Assembly (NCBI RefSeq): GCF_003254585.1
Contig: NZ_QJGZ01000040.1
Location: forward strand, 434,001-498,000
From: Flavobacterium sharifuzzamanii
Lineage (GTDB): Bacteria > Bacteroidota > Bacteroidia > Flavobacteriales > Flavobacteriaceae
Reading direction: 5' to 3'
DNA length: 64,000 nt
How positions within the stretch are numbered: position 1 is the first letter of the stretch; every line of letters starts with the position of its first letter. Made by a program: the position numbers and the translations under genes. Below, piece by piece: positions 45,878 through 56,703 of the stretch. Under the pieces are notes generated by a model that was not told where the DNA came from, ran no database searches, and saw only the letters and a program-made list of their open reading frames with translations.

Positions 45878-47485
45878 ATGAAAAAAAATGCCTTATCAAT
45901 AGTTTTAACAAGTTTACTGCTGCTGTTATTTTTTAGCGCTGAAGCACAGTCCAAAAAGAAACCTAATATCATAATGTTGATTTCTGACGATACAGGATGG
46001 GGAGACCTTGGTGTTTATGGAGGAGGTGAGTCGCGTGGAATGCCTACTCCTAATCTGGATAAGATGGCCAAAGAAGGAATGCAGTTCTGGGAGTTCTACG
46101 GACAGCCGAGCTGTACGCCCGGAAGAGCGGCAATGATAACTGGACGTATTCCAAACCGAAGCGGTATGACTACGGTGGCTTTCCAAGGTCAGGGCGGAGG
46201 TCTTCCGGCTGGAGAATGGACTCTGGCTTCCGTTTTAAAGAAAGCGAATTACAAAACGTATTTTTCTGGAAAATGGCATTTGGGAGAAGCAGATTATGCA
46301 ATGCCGACAGCACATGGTTTTGATAAAATGCAGAATGTAGTGTTGTATCATTTAAATGCATATACATATGCCTTTCAGTCATGGAATCCTGATATGACCC
46401 CGGAAATGCTGGCATTCTTTAAGAAAGTAACTACAGGTGTATTAGAAGGTGAAGCTGGAGGAAAAGTAAGGGAAGTTTCTAAAGTCACCGAAGAGAATAT
46501 AGCCGAACTTGATATGATGATGACAGAAAATGTTTTGAAACAGCTTGATGGTTATGCAGCTGCAAAGGACCCGTTTTTTATGTGCGTAAACTTTGCTAAA
46601 AACCATCAGCCTAACCTGCCATCAAAACAGTTTAAAGGAAAATCCCCGGGAGCAAGCAAATATGCAGACTGCGTTATGGAGATGGACTATAATGTAGGGC
46701 GCGTAATGGATGAAATTAAGAAACTGGGTATTGCAGATAACACCATTGTAATTTATACTGTTGATAATGGAGCATGGCAGGACGTGCATCCTGACGCCGG
46801 ATATACGCCTTTTAGAGGTTCAAAAGGAACAGACAGAGAAGGAGGAAGCCGAGTTCCTGCAATTGCATGGTGGCCTGGACAGATCGAAGCAGGGAAACAA
46901 AATCATGATATTGTTGGCGGCCTTGACCTGATGGCAACCTTTGCCAGTCTTGCCGGTGTTGAGCTTCCTAAAAATGACAGAGAAGGCAAGCCTATGGTTT
47001 TTGACAGTTATGATATGTCTAATGTATTATTCCAAAAAGGAAAACCGCTTCGCAATAACTGGTATTATTTCACGGAATCTGAATTATCTCCTGGTGCAGT
47101 TCGAGTAAGCCACTTCAAAGCAGTATATAACACGAGAGGTGATAATGGAGCTCAGGCAGGAAGTGATGCGCCTGGACAACAACTGGGTTGGAGAGGTGAT
47201 GAAACTTATGTTGCAACTGTGCCGGCCATATATGATCTATGGCAGGATCCGCAGGAGCGATATGATTTGTTTATGAACAGCTTTACAGAAAAAACATGGA
47301 CACTTCCAGTTTTCAATAAAGCCATTCAGGATCTTATGAAAACATATATCCAGTATCCTCCACGACCTCTGCAGGGAGAAGTTTATTTAGGGAATGAAAC
47401 TATAACAAGGTTCAGAAATATTCAGGAGGCGAAAAAATTAATGGAAGAAAAAGGCATGAAACTGCCTGAAGATGTCAAATATTAA
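45878..47485 (+). CDS. Arylsulfatase (S1 family, formylglycine type)
   Basis: A 535-residue exported sulfatase: signal peptide (ending FSAEAQ), metal-binding KPNIIMLISDDTGWGDLG, and the activation motif Cys79-T-P-G-R-A-A with downstream TGR, where the Cys is turned into formylglycine. The KWHLGEADYAMPTAHGFD region completes the active site. It would release sulfate from an organic sulfate ester in the periplasm. The matching formylglycine-generating enzyme is not in the window. It heads an apparent group with a HAD phosphatase and an outer-membrane barrel, though a terminator lies between it and the next gene. Confidence 0.93.
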   Translation: MKKNALSIVLTSLLLLLFFSAEAQSKKKPNIIMLISDDTGWGDLGVYGGGESRGMPTPNLDKMAKEGMQFWEFYGQPSCTPGRAAMITGRIPNRSGMTTVAFQGQGGGLPAGEWTLASVLKKANYKTYFSGKWHLGEADYAMPTAHGFDKMQNVVLYHLNAYTYAFQSWNPDMTPEMLAFFKKVTTGVLEGEAGGKVREVSKVTEENIAELDMMMTENVLKQLDGYAAAKDPFFMCVNFAKNHQPNLPSKQFKGKSPGASKYADCVMEMDYNVGRVMDEIKKLGIADNTIVIYTVDNGAWQDVHPDAGYTPFRGSKGTDREGGSRVPAIAWWPGQIEAGKQNHDIVGGLDLMATFASLAGVELPKNDREGKPMVFDSYDMSNVLFQKGKPLRNNWYYFTESELSPGAVRVSHFKAVYNTRGDNGAQAGSDAPGQQLGWRGDETYVATVPAIYDLWQDPQERYDLFMNSFTEKTWTLPVFNKAIQDLMKTYIQYPPRPLQGEVYLGNETITRFRNIQEAKKLMEEKGMKLPEDVKY

Positions 47486-47505
47486 TTCACAGCTAATCTA
47501 AACTG

Positions 47506-47541
47506 AAAAAAAAGGTGGGATTAAAAATTTCACCTTTTTTT
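47506..47541 (+). terminator. Terminator after the arylsulfatase gene
   Basis: AAAAAAGGTG and CACCTTTTTT form a 10-bp or longer stem (47506-47517 with 47531-47541). Confidence 0.8.
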
Positions 47542-47583
47542 GAATCAAGACTTTTTTAATCCGAAACATTTATATAAAATAAG

Positions 47584-48639
47584 ATGAAAAAGACAATAAA
47601 AACTACAGGATGTAAACTGGCACTTATCTGGTTATTAATGGCACTAGCTGCAGGCTGTAAAAAAGAAACGTTAAAAGATCAGAATAAAGATAGGCCGGCC
47701 CAAGAGATCTCATCTGAGAATAATTCTCCTCTGAGCTCATGGAACGATACAAAAGTAAAACAGGACATCATTGCCTATGTAAAAGATGTAACCAATACAG
47801 AAAGCCCTAATTTTATACCTGTAAAGGACCGCATCGCAACTTTTGACAATGACGGAACTTTATGGGCTGAACAGCCTTTTTATTTCCAACTTTTCTTCGC
47901 CTTGGATCAGGTCAAAGCCCTAGCTCCCAAACATCCGGAATGGAAAAGCAAGCAGCCTTTTAAAGCAGTGCTGGAAAATAATATGGGGGAACTGATGAAG
48001 CAGGGCAAAGCTGGATTGATGCAGATTGTAGCCGTCAGCCATGCAGGAATGTCTACCGATGAATTCGAGGATAGCGTGGGCAAATGGATCAGCACGGCGA
48101 AGCATCCGACAAAGAAAAAACTTTACAAAGAACTCATTTACCAGCCTATGCTTGAATTGGTTAAATATCTACAGGATAACCATTTCAAAGTATTTATCGT
48201 TTCTGGGGGCGGTATTGATTTCATGCGCGCATGGGCTGAGGAAGTCTACGGAATCCCAAAAGACCAGATTGTGGGCAGCACACTTCAGGCAAAATATGAC
48301 TACAACAATGGCAAACCGGTGATAACAAAACTGCCTGCCCTGGATTTTAATGATGACAAAGAGGGAAAACCAGTTGCAATAGAAAAGTATATTGGAAAAA
48401 AACCGGTTTTCGCGGCAGGAAATTCAGACGGGGACCTTCAGATGCTACAGTGGGCCGCTTCCAATAAATACAAGAATTTTGAATTGTATGTCCACCATAC
48501 AGATTCTATCCGCGAATGGGCATATGACAGAAAATCTCCGGTGGGGACACTCAATAAAGGGCTTGATGAGGGAAAGGCTAAAAATTGGGCTTTTGCAGAC
48601 ATGAAAAACGATTGGAAAGTGATTTTTCCGGGCAATTAA
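47584..48639 (+). CDS. HAD-superfamily phosphatase lipoprotein
   Basis: A 351-residue exported lipoprotein (lipobox LAAGC, Cys25) with a haloacid-dehalogenase fold. Motif I is FDNDGTLWAE with nucleophile Asp88 and acid/base Asp90, motif II is FIVSGGGIDF, and motif IV is GNSDGDLQML. A helical cap of about 90 residues lies between motifs I and II. It probably acts as a phosphatase in the periplasm or on the outer membrane. It is often found with arylsulfatase and barrel genes, as here. Substrate unknown. Confidence 0.88.
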   Translation: MKKTIKTTGCKLALIWLLMALAAGCKKETLKDQNKDRPAQEISSENNSPLSSWNDTKVKQDIIAYVKDVTNTESPNFIPVKDRIATFDNDGTLWAEQPFYFQLFFALDQVKALAPKHPEWKSKQPFKAVLENNMGELMKQGKAGLMQIVAVSHAGMSTDEFEDSVGKWISTAKHPTKKKLYKELIYQPMLELVKYLQDNHFKVFIVSGGGIDFMRAWAEEVYGIPKDQIVGSTLQAKYDYNNGKPVITKLPALDFNDDKEGKPVAIEKYIGKKPVFAAGNSDGDLQMLQWAASNKYKNFELYVHHTDSIREWAYDRKSPVGTLNKGLDEGKAKNWAFADMKNDWKVIFPGN

Positions 48640-48656
48640 TTGTTAAAAGGTGAGCT

Positions 48657-49511
48657 ATGAAATTAAAAATATTTAACCAGGAAGCAAAAGGCGCAAGAGA
48701 TTATGCAGCGTTATTAGTGATGCTATTCGCGGGGTGCATTGTTGGGGCTGCTCAGGAAACAGAAGAAAACAAGGAATCGCAGAGCGGTGCCACTTCGGTA
48801 AAACTATCACAGGAAGTGATGAATCCCACCACTTTAGCCTGGCAGCTGCAATTGGAAGAATATGCAATATTTAAGACTGAGGGACAGGATGGATTCGCAC
48901 AAAATTTTCGTTTCAGGGGGATCATTCCTTTGAAAGAAGGATTTTTAATTAAAGTGCCGCAGCTGATAAGGGTCATTACTTTTTTAAATACGGCGCCAGA
49001 CGGCAAAACCGGATTGGGCGATCTGACTTTGAACCAGTTTTTTCTCCTCACCAAGAAAGACTGGGGGGAGTTTGGTGCGGGATGGAATATTCAGATCCCT
49101 ACAAGAACCGACGACCAGCTTGGTTCTCCCCAGTGGAGTATCGGTCCGGCTTTCACAGTTACTTTCACAGATCTTGGAAAATGGCAGATGTACTGGATAT
49201 GGGAAAATTTTTTCTCCATATCTGGAAATGACAAGTATGGTTCTTCCGCTTATGCCGTCTTGCAGCCAAATGTCTTCTATACATGGGCAAATGGGGTTTA
49301 TGCTGGGATTGAACCCGAATGGCAGATCGACTATAAGACGGGAAAAGTGGCTATACCGATGGATTTCAGGGTTGGATATATATGGTCGGGCAAATTAAAG
49401 TATAATGCTTATATCGAACCTGAAGTTATGGCTTATAGATCCGACGGTTATCCGAGAAATTCTTCAAATTTTGGAGTTAGATTAGGATTTAGATGGTATC
49501 TGCCAATGTAA
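48657..49511 (+). CDS. Outer-membrane beta-barrel, phenol-degradation (MetA)-transporter-like
   Basis: A 284-residue predicted outer-membrane barrel with an N-terminal hydrophobic signal (about 15-33, ending GAAQE). It alternates strands such as WQLQLEEYAIFK, GDLTLNQFFLL, GWNIQIPTRT and FRVGYIWSGKLKYN, and ends with the C-terminal aromatic FRWYLPM that fits Bam recognition. It resembles the 'transporter' family seen in phenol-degradation operons. It starts 17 bases after the HAD gene and probably brings the substrate or its product through the outer membrane. Confidence 0.72.
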   Translation: MKLKIFNQEAKGARDYAALLVMLFAGCIVGAAQETEENKESQSGATSVKLSQEVMNPTTLAWQLQLEEYAIFKTEGQDGFAQNFRFRGIIPLKEGFLIKVPQLIRVITFLNTAPDGKTGLGDLTLNQFFLLTKKDWGEFGAGWNIQIPTRTDDQLGSPQWSIGPAFTVTFTDLGKWQMYWIWENFFSISGNDKYGSSAYAVLQPNVFYTWANGVYAGIEPEWQIDYKTGKVAIPMDFRVGYIWSGKLKYNAYIEPEVMAYRSDGYPRNSSNFGVRLGFRWYLPM

Positions 49512-49565
49512 AATCTATCTAATTAGCAGTATTAAATTTAAATATTTTTAAAAACAAACAAACAT

Positions 49566-49928
49566 ATGGGTAATATGTTTCACAAACTAACAAAGGTAGA
49601 AAAAGAAGAATGCTTAGTAAAAATAGAATTTTACACGAATTCCAAAAAGCTTTTTTTGAATAAAGATTTCTGCCTGGCCCAGCTATCGGAAGAAACAGGA
49701 ATTACCGGGCATAAAATTTCTTATCTGATTAATGCTGAGTTTAGGTTAAATTTTAATGATTATGTAAATTTAAAAAGAATTCAATACCTGCTGGAAAACA
49801 TAAATGCCCCTATATTAAAGAATCTATCTATTGAAAAAATGTCGCTTATTTGTGGATTTGGCTCCCGAGCAAGCTGTTTTAGGGCATTGCGCAAACATAA
49901 GGGCAAATCTTTAAAACATTTTAAATAG
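49566..49928 (+). CDS. Stand-alone AraC-type HTH protein
   Basis: A 120-residue protein made of little more than an AraC-family HTH (FCLAQLSEETGITGHKISYL and IEKMSLICGFGSRASCFRAL). No sensor domain is attached. Such minimal HTH proteins are often DNA-binding partners or remnants of longer regulators. It lies 54 bases after the barrel gene, so it may regulate the sulfatase group. The start is set at 49566. Confidence 0.78.
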   Translation: MGNMFHKLTKVEKEECLVKIEFYTNSKKLFLNKDFCLAQLSEETGITGHKISYLINAEFRLNFNDYVNLKRIQYLLENINAPILKNLSIEKMSLICGFGSRASCFRALRKHKGKSLKHFK

Positions 49929-50468
49929 GTTCTCATCTCTCATAATATTTCTTTTATTAAGTTGGATCAGAGATAAATCAATTTTAAAGGCTCGGTAGAA
50001 CAGTAATAAAACTGGCTACAACTACCTTAATTTGTAACTGTTTCATAGAATGGGTTCTTTGTACGTAATGCTAAGACACGAACTCTTTTATTTATGTTAT
50101 TGTACGGAGCTAAAGAAGTTGTAGTAATGATTCGAACTTAAGGCTTCAAGTGATTGTTAGACAGTGTTTTCGATTTCATTTTGAAATAGGTGCGCCGATT
50201 CTGCACCTGGAGAAAGGAGCGGTAATTTAGTTGGAACCTCTTACTGCTGAAGAATATCATAAATGAGAAGGATTATCTTAGACCCACTACATTGCTTTCA
50301 AGCTTTTCAAATTTTGTCAAACCCTTTTGTCCTAGTCATTTTATGTCCGTTATTTAAACTTTTTAGACTGTATTTCGAATAGATATTTTATAAAACCTTC
50401 CAGTGAAATTGTAATATTTTTACAGCTGGTGTTTTTTAAATTTAGTGTAAAATTTAAAAACGAAGATT
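49929..50468. other. Non-coding stretch before ku with T-loop-like sequence and 18-bp motif
   Basis: No gene is visible. GATTCGAAC (50129-50137, T-loop-like) and the 18-bp motif (50190-50207) lie 60 bases apart, like the pair near 43,000. Base composition rises in G+C after this stretch, so it may be the edge of another element. Confidence 0.55.
50190..50207 (+). repeat. 18-bp TGYRCC-type motif, copy 3
   Basis: GTGCGCCGATTCTGCACC differs from copy 2 at one base. Confidence 0.55.
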
Positions 50469-51245
50469 ATGAGATCAATATGGACAGGTTCGGTGAGTTT
50501 TGGATTGATAAATATTCCAATCAAGATCTTTTCAGCAGTAGAAGAGAGCAGTCTGGATATGGACATGCTGGATAAAAAAGACCATGCCAATATCAAATTC
50601 AAACGTGTAAATGAAGAAACGGGCAAAGAAGTCGATTTTGCCAATATAGTTAAAGGATATAAGCTTAATGATAAATACGTGATACTCGAAGATGCCGATT
50701 TTGAAGCGGCAGATGCCATCAAGACCAAAACCATCGCTATTGAAAGTTTTGTTCTTGAAAGCGAAATACAGAGTATTTATTATGAACAGCCATACTATCT
50801 GGAACCAGACAAAGGCGCGATGAATGCCTATGGCCTGCTTCGTGATGCATTGCAGGCTTCGGGCAAAGTCGGGCTTACCCGTTTTGTATTGCGAAATAAA
50901 GAGAGCTTGGCTATTCTAAAGCCTTACAATGATGTCATTGTGCTGAACAGGATCCGCTTTGAACAGGAAATAAGAAGCACAAGCGAACTCAAACTGCCTC
51001 CTGTTTCCAAGAAAGCCACAAAAGAAATGGACATGGCTGAAAAGCTTATCGGCCAGCTTACCGAAAAATTTGATATTACGGGATTTAAAGATGAATACAC
51101 AGCCAAGCTGCTGGATATCATTAAAAAGAAATCCAAAGGCCAGGTCCGCAAAGCTTCCACTAAACTCAAAGTAGTCCACAAGCAGAGCGATGATTTAATG
51201 GAAATGCTCAAAGCAAGTTTGGAGAACAAGAAAAAATCATCTTAA
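50469..51245 (+). CDS. ku: Ku DNA end-binding protein
   Basis: A 258-residue bacterial Ku, the ring-shaped dimer that binds double-strand breaks and recruits LigD for non-homologous end joining. It opens with the standard [20 protein letters not shown] and keeps the [11 protein letters not shown] and VKGYKL segments of the beta-barrel core. A basic C-terminal tail ([19 protein letters not shown]) suits DNA and LigD contact. Its stop overlaps the stop of the convergent ligD gene by 4 bases. G+C is higher than the region to the left. Confidence 0.95.
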   Translation: MRSIWTGSVSFGLINIPIKIFSAVEESSLDMDMLDKKDHANIKFKRVNEETGKEVDFANIVKGYKLNDKYVILEDADFEAADAIKTKTIAIESFVLESEIQSIYYEQPYYLEPDKGAMNAYGLLRDALQASGKVGLTRFVLRNKESLAILKPYNDVIVLNRIRFEQEIRSTSELKLPPVSKKATKEMDMAEKLIGQLTEKFDITGFKDEYTAKLLDIIKKKSKGQVRKASTKLKVVHKQSDDLMEMLKASLENKKKSS

Positions 51246-53803
51246 GGGGTCTGCTGTTTTTCTTCCAGTTTTTTGATGATCTTTTTGATGTCTGCACCAG
51301 ATGATAAGACCGGCTGCCATAAGTCTCCTTTTTTCTCAAAACGTTTCAGCACATTTTTAATGGTGAATTGCGAAGGATGCAGTTTTTGGGTGACCTCACT
51401 CCATTGCAATGGTGTTGAGACAGTGGCGCCAGGTTTTGGACGCGCCGAGTAAGGGGCGGCAAGAGTCTGTCCCCGTCGGTTTTGAAGATAATCAATATAT
51501 AATCTGTTTTTTCTCTTTTTTATGCTTCGTTCGGTTGTAGTACTGTCAGGAAGCCTTCCCTGAATCTCCCTTGCAAGCAATTCTCCCAGTATCTTAATGG
51601 AATCATAATCGTATTTCGCGCCAAGCGGAATATAAATATGAAGGCCTGTCGCTCCGGAAGTCTTGCACAGGCATTCGGTCTCCAGTTCATCCATGAGCTC
51701 TTTTACGGTTTGGGCCGTCTGCACCACTATTGAAAAATCGGATGAGGATGCAGGATCCAGATCCATAACCAGCCAGTCGGGATTCTGGATGTGATCAATT
51801 GTTGAATTCCAGGGATTCATTTCAATGCATCCAAGATTGGCCATGTACAGCAGTGTCTCTTTGTTATTGCAGATCAGGTAATCTATATTTTCATTATTGG
51901 ATTCTGAAAAGATTTTTTTGGTTTTAAGCCATTTTGGCGTTTTGTCAAGATCAATATCCTTTTGGTAAAAAGAAGGCGCATCAATCCCGTTGGGAAAGCG
52001 GTTCATTGATTCGGGACGGTCTTTCAGATAGGGAAGGATCAGATCCGAGACTTCATTGTAGTACTGCACAATTTCCCCTTTGGTGATTCCGTCTTTTGGA
52101 AAATAAATCTTGTTCTGATTGGTCAGATGCAGGGTTGTTTTTCCAATTTTCATCTCGTAGTCATTTTCCGTTTTATGCTTTTTCAATTCTTCCATTTTTC
52201 CTTCTTTAGGCGGTGTAACTGCATTTTCTGCCTGGGGGGATGAAAGCTGCACTTCAGCCGCTTTTTTATCCATTCTGAGTCCCAGATAAACTGGATGCCG
52301 CAGATGCCGGTCCTGCGTCCATTCCGAGTATTTGACTTGACAGACCAATTTGGGTTTTACCCATTGGATCTTATCCCTTAGGGGCACTTTTTCCTGCAGC
52401 GGCGAGGCTGGAGCAAAATAAGGTTTGAGTTTTCCGTACAGCTCTTTTAAGACCGATTCCGTAAAACCCGTTCCGCATTTGCCGATGTACTGCAGCTGTT
52501 TTCCCTTGTATTGCCCCAGAAGTATTGCTCCAAAGTATTTTCTTGAATTTTTAGGCTCGGTAATGCCTATGATAATGGCTTCCTCTTCACTTGCAAGTTT
52601 TATTTTGAGCCACTCATTGCTTCTTTTTCCTGGCAGATAATGGCTGTCCGCTTTTTTTGCCATTATTCCTTCGCTTTTATTTTTTCTGGCTTTTTCAAGC
52701 TGTTCAGTTCCGTTTCCGACAGTATGCCCGGAATAGAAAATATTCGAAAATGAATATTTGTTCAATAGGAGCTTCAGAAGTTCTTTTCTTTCCAAAAGGG
52801 ATAATCCGGTAAGGTCATTGCCATCCAGGTGCAGCAGGTCAAAAACATAGTATTTCAGGTTTCCGATCTCCGTTTTAAGATAATTCTGCAGCATCTGAAA
52901 GTCGGCCCTGCCTGAAGCATCTTCAACGACAGCCTCGCCGTCCAGAACGACAGTGTGGTCTATCTTGGACAACTTTTCAGCTATAGGTTTGAATGCAATG
53001 TCAAAAGATATTTTATTGCGGCTGTAAAGCTGGATTTTGTCAGCGTTTACAACTGCAATGGTGCGGTATCCGTCATATTTGTTTTCAAAAATCCACTGCT
53101 GGTCATCAAAAGGCTTTTCGATGGATCCTGCGAGCATGGGCTTAATAAAATGCACTGCTTCTGATTTTTCTTCAGGCTTTTTTTTTGTTGCGGCGGCAGT
53201 CTGCTGTTTTTTGGATTTTTCAGCTGCTTTTTTAGAATTTACCTGAAGCTCTTCCAGAGTCCTTTTGGAAACTACGGATTTATTTTTTTTCAGAACATCT
53301 TCCTCTGCGGCGTACTTATCCTGCTTTTTGATCAGCAGCCATGCATTCTCCTGTTTTCCGTGAAGCTTTACCAGAGAGAATTCCCCTTTCAGTTTTTTCC
53401 CTTTCAATACAAAACTGAGCCTGCCTTTTTTAAGATCCGCCAGCAGCTGTTTTTCGTTGTTGGGTGTCTGCTGATCAGAAGTATAAGTTCCGTTATCCCA
53501 TACAATTACGTTTCCGGCTCCGTAGTTTCCTTCAGGGATTGTTCCTTCAAAATCCTTATAGCTGTAGGGATGGTCTTCCACCATCTTGGCAAGGCGTTTT
53601 ACCTGCGGGTCCATCGAAGGCCCTTTTGGGACCGCCCAGCTTTTGAGCACTCCGTCCATCTCCAGCCTAAAATCATAATGCAGATGGGAGGCGGCATGCT
53701 TCTGGACCACAAAAATCAATTCTCCTGCTGATTTTGCAGGCGTGCCTTTTGGCTCGCGGGTCTGCTTGAAATCCCTTTTCTGGTTGTATTTAGATAGTGA
53801 CAT
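51242..53803 (-). CDS. ligD: ATP-dependent DNA ligase D
   Basis: An 853-residue three-domain repair enzyme in the order phosphoesterase, ligase, polymerase. The 3'-phosphoesterase domain (about 25-160) has [20 protein letters not shown]; the Lys-rich linker runs to about 205; the adenylating ligase has Lys242 in ENKYDGYR and the OB-fold after about 400; the primase-like polymerase (about 560-840) has the metal-binding VMDLDPA. It seals breaks bound by Ku and can fill in and clean ends. Convergent with ku, with the final stop bases shared. Confidence 0.95.
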   Translation of the reverse strand: MSLSKYNQKRDFKQTREPKGTPAKSAGELIFVVQKHAASHLHYDFRLEMDGVLKSWAVPKGPSMDPQVKRLAKMVEDHPYSYKDFEGTIPEGNYGAGNVIVWDNGTYTSDQQTPNNEKQLLADLKKGRLSFVLKGKKLKGEFSLVKLHGKQENAWLLIKKQDKYAAEEDVLKKNKSVVSKRTLEELQVNSKKAAEKSKKQQTAAATKKKPEEKSEAVHFIKPMLAGSIEKPFDDQQWIFENKYDGYRTIAVVNADKIQLYSRNKISFDIAFKPIAEKLSKIDHTVVLDGEAVVEDASGRADFQMLQNYLKTEIGNLKYYVFDLLHLDGNDLTGLSLLERKELLKLLLNKYSFSNIFYSGHTVGNGTEQLEKARKNKSEGIMAKKADSHYLPGKRSNEWLKIKLASEEEAIIIGITEPKNSRKYFGAILLGQYKGKQLQYIGKCGTGFTESVLKELYGKLKPYFAPASPLQEKVPLRDKIQWVKPKLVCQVKYSEWTQDRHLRHPVYLGLRMDKKAAEVQLSSPQAENAVTPPKEGKMEELKKHKTENDYEMKIGKTTLHLTNQNKIYFPKDGITKGEIVQYYNEVSDLILPYLKDRPESMNRFPNGIDAPSFYQKDIDLDKTPKWLKTKKIFSESNNENIDYLICNNKETLLYMANLGCIEMNPWNSTIDHIQNPDWLVMDLDPASSSDFSIVVQTAQTVKELMDELETECLCKTSGATGLHIYIPLGAKYDYDSIKILGELLAREIQGRLPDSTTTERSIKKRKNRLYIDYLQNRRGQTLAAPYSARPKPGATVSTPLQWSEVTQKLHPSQFTIKNVLKRFEKKGDLWQPVLSSGADIKKIIKKLEEKQQTP

Positions 53804-54278
53804 ACGATTTTATCAGAATTAAAAGTGTTAATGTAATGGAGTATAATACCCTTGCCGTGATGGCAAATAACATATGGGCGAAGAACAGCTGGATGTAATA
53901 GCCCTTAACATCAATCTGGGGATTGTACTGCGTCATTTCGAAGATGAACATCCAGCTGAGGATCCCCAGTATGCCGCTGGCGGCGCCCAGAAGCAGAACC
54001 CCTTGCGGGGAGAGCAGCTCGGGATAGTCCAGCCATAGGAAATGGTAGCCAAGAACAAACAGGAACCCTATTGCATAATGGGATATCCATCCCAATATTT
54101 TTGCCTTCTCTGCTGCAATTTTAATTTTCATCCTGTCAATAGCGTAGCCCAGCAGGACAGGTTCTTTATACAGCTCCCTGAATTTTTTGGACATCGCATA
54201 GCTGAACAAGGTCATGGCCGATGTCGCGCCTGCCGAAACTAAAAGTATTTCTAAAAGTGTATAGATCACGTCCTGCAA
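53790..54278 (-). CDS. Small membrane protein upstream of ligD
   Basis: A 162-residue protein with four predicted membrane helices (about 5-27, 65-87, 92-113 and 132-155) and no named family recognised. It overlaps the ligD start by 14 bases, so it is co-transcribed and coupled to ligD. Polar residues inside the helices are few, and no catalytic motif is seen. A role in stress protection is only an inference from its neighbours. Confidence 0.75.
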   Translation of the reverse strand: MQDVIYTLLEILLVSAGATSAMTLFSYAMSKKFRELYKEPVLLGYAIDRMKIKIAAEKAKILGWISHYAIGFLFVLGYHFLWLDYPELLSPQGVLLLGAASGILGILSWMFIFEMTQYNPQIDVKGYYIQLFFAHMLFAITARVLYSITLTLLILIKSYVTI

Positions 54279-54521
54279 TTTTTAATGGGTTGCACCAAAT
54301 TTACGAACCGGACTGCCTTTTTTATTTATACCATTGGAATTTAGAACTTATATAATTACAAGATAAGTGGTTGTATTTCAGCTGCTGTGGGTGTAAATGT
54401 TGTAAAGGTTGGATTGAATTGTGTACGGCTTTTTTCGCATGGCAGTCTAACTTTGTGACACTGCTAAAAATTCTCCCTGAGATCTTCAGGAATTCGTAAT
54501 ACAATTAAAATCAAAAGAAAA

Positions 54522-56669
54522 ATGAAAGATTCAAAAAAAACAAACCAGGACAGCAATGATGGCAAACAGAAGGATCTGGATGCAGACCGATCCAATGCCG
54601 AGGGACAGTTTCTGACGACCGACCAGGGCGTTAGAATCAACGACGACACCAACTCCCTAAAATCAGGCGAGAGGGGCCCGTCCCTGCTTGAGGACTTTAT
54701 CTTGAGGGAAAAAATCACCCATTTTGACCATGAGCGCATCCCCGAGCGAATTGTCCATGCAAGAGGGTCGGCGGCGCACGGCTATTTTGAGCTTTATAAA
54801 AGCATGGACAGCTATACCAAAGCCGGTTTTCTGAATAATACCAGCATCAAGACGCCTGTATTTGTGCGTTTCTCCACAGTGGCGGGTTCACGCGGCTCTA
54901 CTGATCTTGCCAGGGATGTCCGCGGTTTTGCCGTGAAGTTCTATACCCAGGAAGGCATATTTGATCTGGTGGGAAACAATATGCCGGTCTTTTTTATTCA
55001 GGATGCCATGAAATTTCCCGATCTGATCCATGCCGTCAAGGCAGAACCGCATAATGAGATCCCGCAGGCGGCATCCGCGCACGATACATTCTGGGATTTT
55101 ATCTCCCTGATGCCCGAATCCATGCATATGATCATGTGGGTGATGAGCGACAGGGCCATTCCCAGAAGCCTTCGCATGATGGAGGGCTTCGGGGTGCATA
55201 CTTTCCGTTTTATAAATGAAAAGAACGAATCCCATTTTGTCAAATTCCATTGGAAGCCCAAATTGGGAATCCATTCGGTGGTTTGGGACGAAGCCCAGAA
55301 GATTTCGGGAAAAAATTCCGATTTCCATAAGCTGGACTTATGGCAGGCAATCGAAGACGGCCATTTCCCTGAATGGGAACTGGGGGTTCAGCTCATACCG
55401 GAAAGCGATGAGCATATATTTGATTTTGACCTTTTGGATCCGACCAAACTGGTTCCGGAGGAAATTGTTCCGGTGACCATCATCGGAAAAATGACGCTAA
55501 ACAGGAATCCTGATAATTTCTTTGCCGAGACAGAGCAGGTGGCCTTTCATCCGGGGCACATTGTGCCGGGGATTGATTTCACGAACGATCCACTATTGCA
55601 GGGCCGACTGTTTTCCTATACCGATACCCAGCTGTCCAGGCTGGGAAGCCCCAATTTTCATGAAATCCATATCAACCGCACCATCGCCCCAATGCACAAC
55701 AATCAGCGTGACGGGCATATGCGCCAGGAGATCGCAACGGGCAGGGTAAGCTATCATCCCAATTCGCTTGGCGGGGGCTGTCCTTTTCAAGCAAAAATCG
55801 ATCAGGGCGGCTTCAGTAGTTTCAACGAAAGGGTCGATGCTCAGAAAATACGCGAAAGAAGCGGCAGCTTTTCAGATCATTTCAGCCAGGCTGCCTTGTT
55901 TTACAACAGCCAGACCCCGACCGAGCAGGAACATATCGCGGCGGCCTTGTCCTTTGAGCTTGGAAAAGTGGAAACTCCTGCCATCAGGGAAAGAATGCTG
56001 GGGCTGCTCAATCAGGCAAGCGCGGCACTGGCTGCTAAAGTCGCCAAATCGCTGGGTATGACTGTACCGAAAATACCGGAAAAGCCCATCAACCATGGCG
56101 TGGGAGCCGATGACGCCGGAGCGCATGAACCTGTCAAGGCAAAACAAAGCATAGAGCGCTCGGATGCTTTGAGCATACTTAAAAATCCAAATTCATCCAA
56201 GAGCATCAGCACAAGGCAGATTGCCTTTTTATGCGCAGAGGGCGTAAGCGGGGCTTCGGTAGAAGCAATGAAAGCGGCACTGGAGAAAGAAGGCGCAAAA
56301 GCGGTAATCGTGGCTCCGCATTTAGGAGACATCAAGACTGCCGAGGGTTCTGCAATACCGGCAGACCAGACTTATAAAATCGCGGCTTCCGTTCTTTTTG
56401 ACGGTGTTTTCATCCCGGCAGGCAAGGGAATACTTGAGCTTTCCAAAATCAGGGAAGTGAAAGAATTCCTAAACGATTCCTACAGCCACTGCAAGATCAT
56501 TGCAGGCGAAGCGGAAGGTGCCCAAGTGCTGGGGGACATAAATGATATTGATGAAAAAGACGGCGGCGTCTTGGCCGGCAGTTCCGCGGGAGACAAGAAT
56601 TTGGCGGCGTCCTTTATAAAAGCGCTAGGAAACCACCGTTACTGGGAGCGTGAAAAATCGCTTTCCTAA
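54522..56669 (+). CDS. katE: Monofunctional catalase, HPII (KatE) type
   Basis: A 715-residue large-subunit heme catalase that breaks down hydrogen peroxide. The distal His79 lies in ERIVHARGSAAHG, the Asn in VGNNMPVFF, and the proximal heme-ligand Tyr366 in LFSYTDTQ. The C-terminal 150 residues (from about 560) form the DJ-1/amidotransferase-like domain that marks clade 2 catalases. There is no signal peptide, so it is cytoplasmic. It is transcribed away from ligD and followed by a small charged protein gene and a terminator. Together with Ku and LigD it forms an oxidative-damage package. Confidence 0.96.
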   Translation: MKDSKKTNQDSNDGKQKDLDADRSNAEGQFLTTDQGVRINDDTNSLKSGERGPSLLEDFILREKITHFDHERIPERIVHARGSAAHGYFELYKSMDSYTKAGFLNNTSIKTPVFVRFSTVAGSRGSTDLARDVRGFAVKFYTQEGIFDLVGNNMPVFFIQDAMKFPDLIHAVKAEPHNEIPQAASAHDTFWDFISLMPESMHMIMWVMSDRAIPRSLRMMEGFGVHTFRFINEKNESHFVKFHWKPKLGIHSVVWDEAQKISGKNSDFHKLDLWQAIEDGHFPEWELGVQLIPESDEHIFDFDLLDPTKLVPEEIVPVTIIGKMTLNRNPDNFFAETEQVAFHPGHIVPGIDFTNDPLLQGRLFSYTDTQLSRLGSPNFHEIHINRTIAPMHNNQRDGHMRQEIATGRVSYHPNSLGGGCPFQAKIDQGGFSSFNERVDAQKIRERSGSFSDHFSQAALFYNSQTPTEQEHIAAALSFELGKVETPAIRERMLGLLNQASAALAAKVAKSLGMTVPKIPEKPINHGVGADDAGAHEPVKAKQSIERSDALSILKNPNSSKSISTRQIAFLCAEGVSGASVEAMKAALEKEGAKAVIVAPHLGDIKTAEGSAIPADQTYKIAASVLFDGVFIPAGKGILELSKIREVKEFLNDSYSHCKIIAGEAEGAQVLGDINDIDEKDGGVLAGSSAGDKNLAASFIKALGNHRYWEREKSLS

Positions 56670-56703
56670 CTGCTATTTTTATTAAAATTTAAAACTTACA
56701 GCT

